The notes below the pieces were generated by a model. It searched no databases. It was not told the origin of the DNA and was given only the letters and a program-made list of their open reading frames with translations. This document shows, one piece after another, positions 7,409 through 13,614 of a stretch of DNA of 17,708 bases. Source of the DNA: RGDT01 sp046719305. Its GTDB lineage: Bacteria; Planctomycetota; Planctomycetia; Gemmatales; Gemmataceae. The position numbers and the translations under genes were made by a program. Numbering within the stretch: position 1 is the first letter of the stretch; every line of letters begins with the position of its first letter. Where the stretch lies: NCBI GenBank assembly GCA_046719305.1, contig JBDNDE010000062.1, positions 1-17,708 of the forward strand. Direction: 5' to 3'.

Positions 7409-7918
7409 TTACTCGGACCGCGCGATCAACACGGCCCTGCCTAACCACAATAGCAAAATCCCATCCACGGCCGCTAGAGGCCAAGCCATGGGAAAGCTGA
7501 TCAAGATGATTGCCCAGATGATTATAAACAACCCCAGAGCAGAAAGCGCGGCCAGTAGTGCGGCTCGGTATGCTACCAGTCCTGCGAGGGCAAACAGAGC
7601 CGCGCCGAGGATAGTCACGCCCATCACCGCCGGTAGGAAAAAGGTCGGCACCTGCCGCAACACTGCCGGGCCAAGCACTAGAAAACCGCCCCCGGTAATC
7701 AGCCGCAACACGGCCGCCGTCAATAGCGTCTGGACCGTGGGATGCTTGGAGCGGGGGCCGGCCGGCTCGTCCGTCTCTCGCAAGATGCGTTGTTTTTTCT
7801 GACTTGTGGTGTATGCCGCCGACTGCGGCAGACGCCGGCCACAGCTATCGCAGTAACCGCCGGTCTGATTGGGGTCATGGGAAGAATGGCAAAAAGGACA
7901 TTCGACGAGGGTGGTCAT
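7409..7918 (-). CDS. Zinc-ribbon membrane protein, function unknown
   Basis: 169 residues from the ATG at 7918. An N-terminal zinc ribbon with CPFC (Cys7, Cys10) and CDSCG (Cys23, Cys26) is followed by a basic, polar linker (about 30-62). Then come about four membrane segments (near 66-89, 94-115, 119-141 and 145-165). The ribbon should face the cytoplasm if the first segment runs inside-out. The frame is open to a GTG at 7954, adding 12 residues. I prefer the ATG because the extra residues are not zinc-ribbon-like and AGGG lies about 9 bases before the ATG. It sits between the PLP enzyme and the carrier in a tight operon, so a link to sulfur transfer is possible, but nothing in the protein shows one. 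Confidence 0.8.
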   Translation of the reverse strand: MTTLVECPFCHSSHDPNQTGGYCDSCGRRLPQSAAYTTSQKKQRILRETDEPAGPRSKHPTVQTLLTAAVLRLITGGGFLVLGPAVLRQVPTFFLPAVMGVTILGAALFALAGLVAYRAALLAALSALGLFIIIWAIILISFPMAWPLAAVDGILLLWLGRAVLIARSE

Positions 7919-7966
7919 GAGAATAGCCCTAGCAGAGTGCAAATGCGACACCACCTTGGCGAATGA

Positions 7967-9154
7967 TCACGGCACCAGAAGACCAAACGCCTGGCGTGTG
8001 GGTTCTATCACGGCGTGTGGGGTTGTTGTGACACCTGTTGGATGGGCTCGGCCGGTCAGGACGAGGACCACCGGCTCCTCCGGTAGCAAGATTCCACGTT
8101 CGGCCAGTCGCCGCCCTGCTGCTAAGGTCACCCCGCCGGCCAATTCGGTGGCGATGCCCTCCAGCTGGTGGCATTGCAGAGCCGCCGCCTCGGCCTCATC
8201 ATCAGGGATGGCCCAGGCCGTGCCGCCCGTGGCTCGAATCCGCCGTAGGGCAAAGAAGCCATCGCCCGGATCACCGACCGCCAAGGAATACACACGCGTT
8301 TGAGGCTTTTGCACGGGAAAAACCTCCTCTCGACCGGCATGAAACGCGTTGACAATCGGTGCGCAGCCGAACGCCTGGGCACCATGCAGAGCGATCGGGC
8401 CAGGAGCAATCAGGCCGAACGCTACCATCTCCTCCAACCCCTGGTGGATCTTGCCCAACAAACTGCCGCCGGCCATACAGCAGACTAGATGGCGTGGCAT
8501 GGTACCGAGTTGCTCGGCAATCTCGTGGCCGAGGGTTTTGCCGCCTTCGGCATAAAACGGATGCAGGGTCACGTTGACGACTCCCCAGCCGCGTTGCTCG
8601 GCTACTTCGATGGCCAGACGGTTAGCTTGGTCATAGGTGCCGCGCACGGCAATGATTAAGCTATGTGCTGGAAAACCGCTGTGGGCGAGGATGTCTTCGG
8701 GCACCAGAACATGGGCGGTAATCCCTAGTTTGGGAGCAAGAACAGCGACGCTGCGAGCAAGATTGCCTGTCGAGGCACAGATTACCGTATCCAGGCCGAA
8801 CAATCGAGCCTGCAGCAGAGCCACGCTGACAAGTCGATCCTTAAACGAACCGCTGGGTTGCTGGGTTTCGTCCTTGAGATACAGCCGGCGGAGGCCCCAA
8901 GCTTGCCCCAGCCGCTCGGCGTGATGCAACGGACTGAGCGCTAGCGGAAACAGAGCTTCGCCGTTGGAGGGCGAGACGGGCAACCAGGGCCCATAACGCC
9001 GCAGCGAATCGTTATGGCAAAGGGTGACGGAGCCGGCAACGGGAGGACGCACCGACACTTCCAGTGGCCCAAAGCACTCCTCACAGTAATGAAGGGCGGC
9101 CGGCGTGCGGGTGGTCCCGCAGAGTCGGCAACGCATCAGCACACGATCAGTCAC
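7967..9154 (-). CDS. thrC: Threonine synthase-like PLP enzyme with N-terminal zinc ribbon
   Basis: Fold-type II PLP enzyme; threonine synthase converts O-phosphohomoserine to threonine. 395 residues. An N-terminal zinc ribbon (Cys9, Cys12, Cys24, Cys27) is followed by LKDETQQPSGSFKDR with Lys105 as the Schiff-base lysine, ASTGNLARS (128-135) as the substrate loop, and AGGSLLGKI (228-236) in place of the usual phosphate-binding glycine loop. GAQAFGCAPIVNAF and EGIATELAGGVTLA match one branch of threonine synthases. The end, TGRAHPTG, replaces the more usual TGNGLK, so the active-site rim may differ. It starts at a GTG that overlaps the preceding VWA gene by 8 bases. Being in one operon with a CysO-like carrier, it might instead use a protein thiocarboxylate on a phosphorylated amino acid (inference only). 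Plain threonine synthase remains the default. Confidence 0.82.
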   Translation of the reverse strand: MTDRVLMRCRLCGTTRTPAALHYCEECFGPLEVSVRPPVAGSVTLCHNDSLRRYGPWLPVSPSNGEALFPLALSPLHHAERLGQAWGLRRLYLKDETQQPSGSFKDRLVSVALLQARLFGLDTVICASTGNLARSVAVLAPKLGITAHVLVPEDILAHSGFPAHSLIIAVRGTYDQANRLAIEVAEQRGWGVVNVTLHPFYAEGGKTLGHEIAEQLGTMPRHLVCCMAGGSLLGKIHQGLEEMVAFGLIAPGPIALHGAQAFGCAPIVNAFHAGREEVFPVQKPQTRVYSLAVGDPGDGFFALRRIRATGGTAWAIPDDEAEAAALQCHQLEGIATELAGGVTLAAGRRLAERGILLPEEPVVLVLTGRAHPTGVTTTPHAVIEPTRQAFGLLVP

Positions 9155-10277
9155 TGGTATATTTCAGTTGGGAAGCTGCCTGTTTGCGAAACGTCAGGAA
9201 TATCTGAGCATCCAAAGCATTGGAATTGGCCTCGATCAGCTTGAGCAGTTGCGGCACACGCTTGCGATCCAACTCGGCGATGGCCTCGATCAGCTTTTGC
9301 CGCTGGTCGATGACTTTCTGGAGGTAGGACGCTCGTTCGTTGGCTGCTACCAGACGCACCGCCTGCGGCAGATCTTCCTCTTTGAGATCTGCAAGACGTA
9401 CCCGGTCGGCGTTGAGAGCATCGACGAAATCCAGCGGAAACAGGCGTTTACTCTTGCTAGTCAAGGCCGCACGCGGAGCTTGAACATCGACCGGCAGCCC
9501 CAACAATAGCTGGGCTTGATTACTGCCTTGCACCCGAGCAGTACCGGAGCCATATACGAGCCCAGAGCGAAACAGTTGTTGGGCTAGTTCGCGTAATTTG
9601 GTATCACAGTCGGTGTTCCATTTGCGGAAGCCACCACTAGCATCGACGCGGAAATAGCTCCCACCACTGAGCCGGGCAATATCTCGATAATGGGTTTCGC
9701 ACTCCTTATCGCTGCCCGCCTGGATAGTGTGGATGGCAATACCCAACTCGACCGCCCGCCTGCAGGTGTCGGGATATTTCACATCATCGGGATAGTCCAT
9801 ATGCGCTGGGGCATCACCGATGAGAAACATCATGCGGATCGCGCGACGCTCTTTGGACCACGATAGCTTGTTCAACGCATAATCCAAGGCCTCATTGACC
9901 GCCTCGGGCGTGTCCCCACCACCTGTAGCCGTGTAGGTCCTAAACTCGGCGTAAACTTCGTCAAGATTGTCACGCAGATCGAGCGGCTTGAGCAAATACT
10001 CTTCCTTGTTGCCTGGGGTGTCACGGTCTTTGAACGCTACCAAACCAACACGCAACTCCGGCGTGGGCCGGGCACTCTGGATTAGGTTAAACAGGTTGTA
10101 AAGGCTCGACTTCATCGGTTCGACGAGCGACATACTTCCCGTTGTATCAACAACAAACACTATCTCCACCTTGGGCCGACGCATCGGTGGTGCGGGAGCC
10201 GAGATTGCAGACGACCAAAATGAATCCGTCAGAAACAGGCCAAGCAGTGCCACAGGAATGATCCACAGACGAGTCAT
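9147..10277 (-). CDS. Secreted von Willebrand factor type A (VWA) domain protein
   Basis: 376 residues with an N-terminal signal peptide (MTRLWIIPVALLGLFLTDSF, likely cut after SAISA near residue 27). The VWA domain (about 36-235) has the metal-ion site DTTGS (Asp44, Thr46, Ser48), a TGGGDTPEA loop (118-126) and GDAPAH (Asp155). Such domains bind Mg2+ or Mn2+ and partner proteins outside the cytoplasm. The remainder (about 236-376) ends in a charged helical segment, DQRQKLIEAIAELDRKRVP, that could form a coiled coil. Good ribosome site: GGGAGAG, 6 bases before the ATG. It is the first gene of the six-gene operon and overlaps the next by 8 bases. Why an exported VWA protein leads a sulfur and amino-acid operon is unclear. 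Confidence 0.88.
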   Translation of the reverse strand: MTRLWIIPVALLGLFLTDSFWSSAISAPAPPMRRPKVEIVFVVDTTGSMSLVEPMKSSLYNLFNLIQSARPTPELRVGLVAFKDRDTPGNKEEYLLKPLDLRDNLDEVYAEFRTYTATGGGDTPEAVNEALDYALNKLSWSKERRAIRMMFLIGDAPAHMDYPDDVKYPDTCRRAVELGIAIHTIQAGSDKECETHYRDIARLSGGSYFRVDASGGFRKWNTDCDTKLRELAQQLFRSGLVYGSGTARVQGSNQAQLLLGLPVDVQAPRAALTSKSKRLFPLDFVDALNADRVRLADLKEEDLPQAVRLVAANERASYLQKVIDQRQKLIEAIAELDRKRVPQLLKLIEANSNALDAQIFLTFRKQAASQLKYTSD

Positions 10278-10358
10278 GTCACTCTCCCAAGCAAGGAGGG
10301 AACGGTGATCGGGAAGCGAGGGCGCGAACAGGAGATGAATTTGACCGCGCCTGAGTTG

Positions 10359-10388
10359 ATTTTACCCGCGCCGAACGGCCGGTGACAG
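10359..10388 (-). promoter_or_regulatory. Possible promoter of the six-gene operon
   Basis: On the minus strand CTGTCA (10383-10388, 4 of 6 to TTGACA), an 18-base spacer and TAAAAT (10359-10364, 5 of 6 to TATAAT). This would give a leader of about 75 bases. An imperfect dyad (10384-10418) overlaps the -35 box. Consensus match only. Confidence 0.4.
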
Positions 10389-10418
10389 TCAGCAGTGAGA
10401 ATTTTCTCGTTGCTTGTC
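10384..10418. promoter_or_regulatory. Imperfect inverted repeat in the divergent intergenic region
   Basis: The centre GAGAATTTTCTC (10397-10408) is an inverted repeat of 5 bases around TT. Outer blocks GACA and GCA on the left are matched by TGC and TGTC on the right, with small gaps. It covers the -35 box proposed for the VWA operon and lies upstream of the small secreted protein gene. It could be an operator or a transcribed hairpin. Confidence 0.3.
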
Positions 10419-10440
10419 CGGTTTTTTTGATTGGCTGCTT

Positions 10441-10469
10441 TTCGCTCTAGTCTTTTCGCTATAGATAAT
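10441..10469 (+). promoter_or_regulatory. Possible promoter of the small secreted cysteine protein
   Basis: GATAAT (10464-10469, 5 of 6) lies in an AT-rich stretch, 17 bases after TTCGCT (10441-10446, 3 of 6). The leader would be about 65 bases, ending in a good AAGGAG ribosome site at 10527-10532. The -35 is poor. Confidence 0.35.
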
Positions 10470-10540
10470 AGATAGATTCTGGGTTAGAGTCTTCCTGATT
10501 TTTGCTTCCACTCTCCCTTTTCCGACAAGGAGAATTCCTT

Positions 10541-10891
10541 ATGACCGTGATGAAATCGCTGCTAGGTTTGGCTGCGGCCTTAGCCATTGTCTTCCTTGTT
10601 CAGGCCGCAGATGATAAGGCCGACAAGAAGGCCGATAAATCAGTGACGCTCAAGGGCGAACTGGGCTGCCCGAAGTGCGTCTTTGGGATTGCCAAGAAGT
10701 GTGCCAACGCGATCAAGGTTAAAGAAGGTGACAAGGAACTGATCTACACCTTCATCGACGCCGAGGCCAAGGCCCCCTACCACGCTCAGATTTGCACGGA
10801 AGGCAAGCCTGGCTCAGTTACTGGCGTCGTCTCCAAGAAGGACGACAAGCTGTTCATCAAGCCGGCCAAAGATGGCGTGAAGTTCGATTGA
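10541..10891 (+). CDS. Small secreted four-cysteine protein (planctomycete-type, DUF6370-like)
   Basis: 116 residues from the ATG at 10541, chosen because AAGGAG lies 8 bases before it and the protein then opens with a signal peptide (MTVMKSLLGLAAALAIVFLVQA, cut near 22-23). A Lys/Asp-rich linker (ADDKADKKADK) leads to a compact domain with GELGCPKCVFGIAKKC (Cys43, Cys46, Cys54), then PYHAQICTEG (His81, Cys85) and a C-terminal beta-rich part. Four Cys and one His in an exported protein suggest disulfides or metal binding. The pattern recalls small planctomycete proteins grouped as DUF6370, from memory and untested. It stands alone between a divergent operon and a convergent dCTP deaminase, and a hairpin follows. 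Function unknown. Confidence 0.82.
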   Translation: MTVMKSLLGLAAALAIVFLVQAADDKADKKADKSVTLKGELGCPKCVFGIAKKCANAIKVKEGDKELIYTFIDAEAKAPYHAQICTEGKPGSVTGVVSKKDDKLFIKPAKDGVKFD

Positions 10892-10894
10892 TGG

Positions 10895-10920
10895 ATGCAT
10901 CCCTCGAATGCATCCCTCGA
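10895..10920. repeat. Perfect tandem duplication of a 13-base unit
   Basis: ATGCATCCCTCGA occurs twice head to tail, starting one base after the TGA of the secreted protein gene. It is probably a recent slippage product. No further copy is seen nearby. Confidence 0.9.
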
Positions 10921-10959
10921 TGAGTGGGGTCGAGCAAAACCGAATCTTCACGATTGAAG

Positions 10960-10989
10960 CCGGGGGGCTACGCAGCGTGGCCCCCCCGG
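10960..10989. terminator. Strong GC-rich hairpin between convergent genes
   Basis: CCGGGGGG pairs with CCCCCCGG, extended by CTAC with GTGG (one G-T pair) around a GCAGC loop, with one bulged C. The stem is about 12 base pairs. On the plus strand TTTTATT follows about 12 bases later; on the minus strand there is no immediate T run. It lies 13 bases past the dCTP deaminase stop and about 70 past the secreted protein stop, so it could end transcription from both sides. A smaller hairpin (CTTCA/TGAAG, 10946-10959) sits beside it. Confidence 0.6.
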
Positions 10990-11002
10990 ACGACTAGACG
11001 TT

Positions 11003-11563
11003 TTATTCGGGCGATTCTTGGCTGGTTACAAACGGTAACGTCAGCCCCTTTTGGTCCTGATACTTGCCCTTCTTGTCGGCGTAGCTGGTTTTGCATGCTG
11101 CCTCAGCCCGGAAGAAGAGGATCTGTGCGATGCCCTCGCCGGCGTAAATCTTGGCTGGCAAGGGAGTCGTATTGGAAATCTCAATGGTGACTTTGCCCTT
11201 CCACTCCGGTTCCAAAGGAGTGACATTCACAATAATGCCACAACGAGCGTAAGTCGATTTACCAACGCACACGCAGATCAGATCGCGCGGCACTTCGATA
11301 TATTCCACGGTCTCGGCCAGGGCGAAACTGTTGGGCGGGATGAGGCAATAGTCGGCTTCGATGTCCACGAACGATTGAACGTCGAAGTTTTTCGGATCTA
11401 CGATAGTGCAACGGGCGTTGGTAAAGACCTTGAAATTCCGTGCCACGCGTACATCGTACCCGTAGCTTGTCACCCCATAGGAAACCGCTCCGACCGGCGA
11501 ACGGTGGACGAACGGTTCGATCTTCACATCCCGTTCGATCATCCAATCAGGAAGTACGCCCAT
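11003..11563 (-). CDS. dcd: dCTP deaminase
   Basis: Converts dCTP to dUTP and ammonia in pyrimidine deoxynucleotide supply. From the ATG at 11563 it has 186 residues, the normal family size. The frame is open to 11788 but the extra 75 residues look random, and a clear TAGGAG lies 8 bases before the chosen ATG. Motifs: VSYGVTSYGYDVRV (about 27-40), CVGKSTYARCGI (99-110, with Ser103 and Arg107 matching the nucleotide-binding Ser and Arg), and KVTIEISN with Glu128 as the candidate catalytic glutamate. The C-terminal KKGKYQDQKG segment would close over the triphosphate. Some family members also have dUTPase activity, which sequence alone does not settle. It is divergent from the hydrolase gene. 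Confidence 0.95.
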   Translation of the reverse strand: MGVLPDWMIERDVKIEPFVHRSPVGAVSYGVTSYGYDVRVARNFKVFTNARCTIVDPKNFDVQSFVDIEADYCLIPPNSFALAETVEYIEVPRDLICVCVGKSTYARCGIIVNVTPLEPEWKGKVTIEISNTTPLPAKIYAGEGIAQILFFRAEAACKTSYADKKGKYQDQKGLTLPFVTSQESPE

Positions 11564-11607
11564 CGTGTTGGCTCCTAGCCGGGGGGAAACCTTTAACTCT
11601 TCCGCGC

Positions 11608-11636
11608 ATTGTGCCGAGATCACCTGCCCAACGCAA
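11608..11636 (-). promoter_or_regulatory. Possible dcd promoter
   Basis: TTGCGT (11631-11636) and CACAAT (11608-11613) with a 17-base spacer on the minus strand. The start near 11601 would leave a leader of about 38 bases ending in TAGGAG. The inverted repeat at 11647-11670 lies just upstream. Moderate consensus match. Confidence 0.38.
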
Positions 11637-11646
11637 GACCACCCGG

Positions 11647-11670
11647 AATGCAAGTAATTGATCTTGCATT
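11647..11670. promoter_or_regulatory. Perfect 8+8 inverted repeat, candidate operator
   Basis: AATGCAAG, an 8-base spacer, then CTTGCATT, in the 124-base divergent region between dcd and the hydrolase. The centre-to-centre spacing (16 bases) suits a dimeric regulator binding one face of the helix. It is also able to form an RNA hairpin if the hydrolase transcript begins upstream. Confidence 0.5.
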
Positions 11671-11687
11671 GCTCGGCCGGTCGATCC

Positions 11688-12545
11688 ATGAACAAGCTTA
11701 ATATTCTCGCGCGGAGGACCGGGGGCATGTTTGCTCTCTCCATGCTACTGCCTGCGGCTGAACCACCCCTCGAGTCTCTGTTTGTCAAGGCCGGACCTAA
11801 TCCGTTCGTTGTTGGCCGTACTCCAGGTCAAACGCGGGCGATTGTCCTGATTCACGGTCTGAGCTTGCATCTGTTTTCACGGGAGAAGATCGTCCAGGCC
11901 CGGCCACGCACCTGGCAAGCCGCCACCAGTCCGTTGGTGCATCGCCTGGCCAGAGAAGGAGATGTGTACGCGTTCGCCTACAGTCAAACCGCACCAGTGG
12001 AACGAATCGCGGAGCGAACCGAACTCGTCCGACATATCCGCCGACTCGTCCAGGAGGGATACCGCGAAATCGTCCTGATCGGTCATTCGGCCGGTGGACT
12101 GATCGCGCGGCAACTGGTCGAAGATCACCCCGATTGCGGAGTGACTCGGGTCGTCCAAGTCAATGCACCAAACGCCGGCTCGCCCTGGGCCGCTCTTAAA
12201 GTGTCGCGAGAGGCCCAGACGGCTTTCTTTGCCTCGTTGAGCGTCGCCGCACGGGAAAAGTGGCTCAACCAACGCCGGGAAACCGTTCTGCCGGCGACGG
12301 TACAGTTTGCGTGTGTGGTGGGCAATCTACGCTTGGGGGGTGATGGGGTCGTGTCGTGTCGCTCGCAATGGACCGAGGACCTTCAACGCCAGGGAGTGCC
12401 CGCCTTTGCCCTGCCGCTGGGACACCGGGAAACAATCACTACTCCCAAAGGGATCGAACTATTAGGCCAACTGGTAACCGGGCCATTGCCCCGCTGGGAT
12501 GCGGCCAAGATAAAAGCGACACGTGAACACCTGCTAGGCCGTTAA
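11688..12545 (+). CDS. Alpha/beta hydrolase (lipase/esterase-like), probably exported
   Basis: 285 residues from the ATG at 11688, giving a signal-like N-terminus: MNKLNILARR, then a hydrophobic TGGMFALSMLLPAA. Alpha/beta-hydrolase features: AIVLIHGL (about 51-58, oxyanion strand and loop), IGHSAGG (131-137) with nucleophile Ser134, GGDGVVS with Asp219, and LGHRET with His246. That is a full catalytic triad in the usual order. It resembles PGAP1-like and lipase class hydrolases; the substrate is unknown. Start choice is uncertain. The frame opens at a TTG at 11658, and an ATG at 11727 has a better GGAGG ribosome site but would leave a short N-terminus without positive charges. The stop shares TTAA with the convergent small gene that follows. 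Confidence 0.85.
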   Translation: MNKLNILARRTGGMFALSMLLPAAEPPLESLFVKAGPNPFVVGRTPGQTRAIVLIHGLSLHLFSREKIVQARPRTWQAATSPLVHRLAREGDVYAFAYSQTAPVERIAERTELVRHIRRLVQEGYREIVLIGHSAGGLIARQLVEDHPDCGVTRVVQVNAPNAGSPWAALKVSREAQTAFFASLSVAAREKWLNQRRETVLPATVQFACVVGNLRLGGDGVVSCRSQWTEDLQRQGVPAFALPLGHRETITTPKGIELLGQLVTGPLPRWDAAKIKATREHLLGR

Positions 12546-12892
12546 TGCCCCGCGTGCGGCGGAGCTTGCTGGTCCTTCAGATCGGTGAAGTTGGCCAAGC
12601 AAAAGGGGCAGGCCAACACATCCAGATGAAACCGAATGTAATCTTCTTCGTCGGGATCAAGGACCCCCAGAAGATAACTGCCCAATCGTTGGCGATCCAC
12701 ACAGGTCAACCGCTCGCGTCGCCAAATGGCTCCGAGAGAATGTTCGCCCCGATCGCGTTCGGCCATCACCTGACGCAGCAGGGTTCGCGTCTCGGGGGTC
12801 TCACGCAAGATCCGCTCGACGTGGGCCATCTCGGCGGGGCTGAGCACCTCATCCAAGTAGGCGTGCAGATGTTCGCGGCTGATTGTACTCAT
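12542..12892 (-). CDS. Small anti-sigma-like (zf-HC2-like) protein
   Basis: 116 residues, tentatively related to anti-sigma zinc-finger proteins. Two similar halves are visible: LHAYLDEVLSPAEMAHVERIL (about 9-29) and LGSYLLGVLDPDEEDYIRFHL (about 70-90). Only the second keeps metal-binding candidates, His89 with Cys95 and Cys98 (ACPFC). No membrane segment follows, so it would be cytoplasmic and soluble. No sigma-factor gene is in the window. A good promoter (TTGACG, 18 bases, CATAAT) ends 8 bases before the ATG, so the mRNA is probably leaderless; there is no Shine-Dalgarno. It is convergent with the hydrolase and divergent from nth. The role is inferred from its likeness only. Confidence 0.75.
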   Translation of the reverse strand: MSTISREHLHAYLDEVLSPAEMAHVERILRETPETRTLLRQVMAERDRGEHSLGAIWRRERLTCVDRQRLGSYLLGVLDPDEEDYIRFHLDVLACPFCLANFTDLKDQQAPPHAGH

Positions 12893-12899
12893 ACGATTT

Positions 12900-12929
12900 A
12901 TTATGCCCGGTTGTACCAGGCCGCGTCAA
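12900..12929 (-). promoter_or_regulatory. Promoter of the anti-sigma-like gene, probably leaderless
   Basis: On the minus strand TTGACG (12924-12929, 5 of 6), an 18-base spacer and CATAAT (12900-12905, 5 of 6). Transcription would start about 12893, one base before the ATG at 12892. The whole divergent gap to nth is 62 bases, so the nth promoter must overlap; a TAAGAT at 12942-12947 is the only -10 candidate for nth. Confidence 0.55.
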
Positions 12930-12954
12930 CCGTCGGATTGCTAAGATTGAAAGT

Positions 12955-13605
12955 ATGACCACTCCCACCGACTTACGCCGCCGAGCCCGAGGCATCGAGC
13001 GCGAATTGGCTCGCCTGTATCCCGAGGCGCGTTGCTCGCTCGATTTCCAGACGCCCTTTCAACTGCTGGTCGCTACCATCCTTTCGGCGCAATGTACTGA
13101 TGCCCGTGTCAACCTGGTCACGCCTGCGCTGTTTGCCCGCTTTCCCGATGCGGCCAGTCTCGCCGACGCCGACCAGGCCGAGGTCGAAGCGTTGATCCAA
13201 TCGACCGGCTTTTATCGCAACAAGGCAGCCAACCTGATCCGTTGCGCTCAACAACTTCGCGACGAACACGGTGGACAGGTTCCCAAACGCATGGCCTCTC
13301 TGGTGAAGCTGGCCGGTGTCGGGCGCAAGACAGCCAACGTGATCCGAGGTAATGGTTTTGGTATCCCCGGATTGCCTGTGGACACGCACGTCGGCCGGCT
13401 AAGCCGACGGATGGGGCTGACCAAGCAGCAAGACGCGGAGAAAATCGAAGCCGACCTAACCGCGCTGATCCCGCGCAGCAAATGGACGTTGTTCAGCCTG
13501 CGCATGATCTACCACGGCCGAGCCGTCTGCGATGCCCGCAAACCAGATTGTGGGCAGTGTCCATTGCGTGAAAAATGGTGTCCTCAAATTGATGTCACAG
13601 GATGA
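12955..13605 (+). CDS. nth: Endonuclease III (DNA glycosylase/AP lyase)
   Basis: Base-excision repair enzyme that removes oxidised pyrimidines and nicks at abasic sites. 216 residues, the usual size. The helix-hairpin-helix LAGVGRKTANVI (119-130) carries the catalytic Lys125, and VDTHVGRLSRR (142-152) the catalytic Asp143. The iron-sulfur loop Cys192-x6-Cys199-x2-Cys202-x5-Cys208 is complete and matches the canonical spacing. The ATG at 12955 is chosen because the protein then begins 24 residues into the open frame, at the normal distance before LYPEARCSLDFQTPFQLLVA. There is no clear Shine-Dalgarno. It is followed after 9 bases by pepT, so the two are likely co-transcribed. Confidence 0.95.
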   Translation: MTTPTDLRRRARGIERELARLYPEARCSLDFQTPFQLLVATILSAQCTDARVNLVTPALFARFPDAASLADADQAEVEALIQSTGFYRNKAANLIRCAQQLRDEHGGQVPKRMASLVKLAGVGRKTANVIRGNGFGIPGLPVDTHVGRLSRRMGLTKQQDAEKIEADLTALIPRSKWTLFSLRMIYHGRAVCDARKPDCGQCPLREKWCPQIDVTG

Positions 13606-13614
13606 ACTACACTC

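Noticed and set aside
11564..11788. N-terminal extension of dcd to 261 residues.
   Set aside because: Family members are near 190 residues, the extra part has no domain character, and a TAGGAG ribosome site precedes the ATG at 11563. The extension also overlaps the divergent hydrolase gene.
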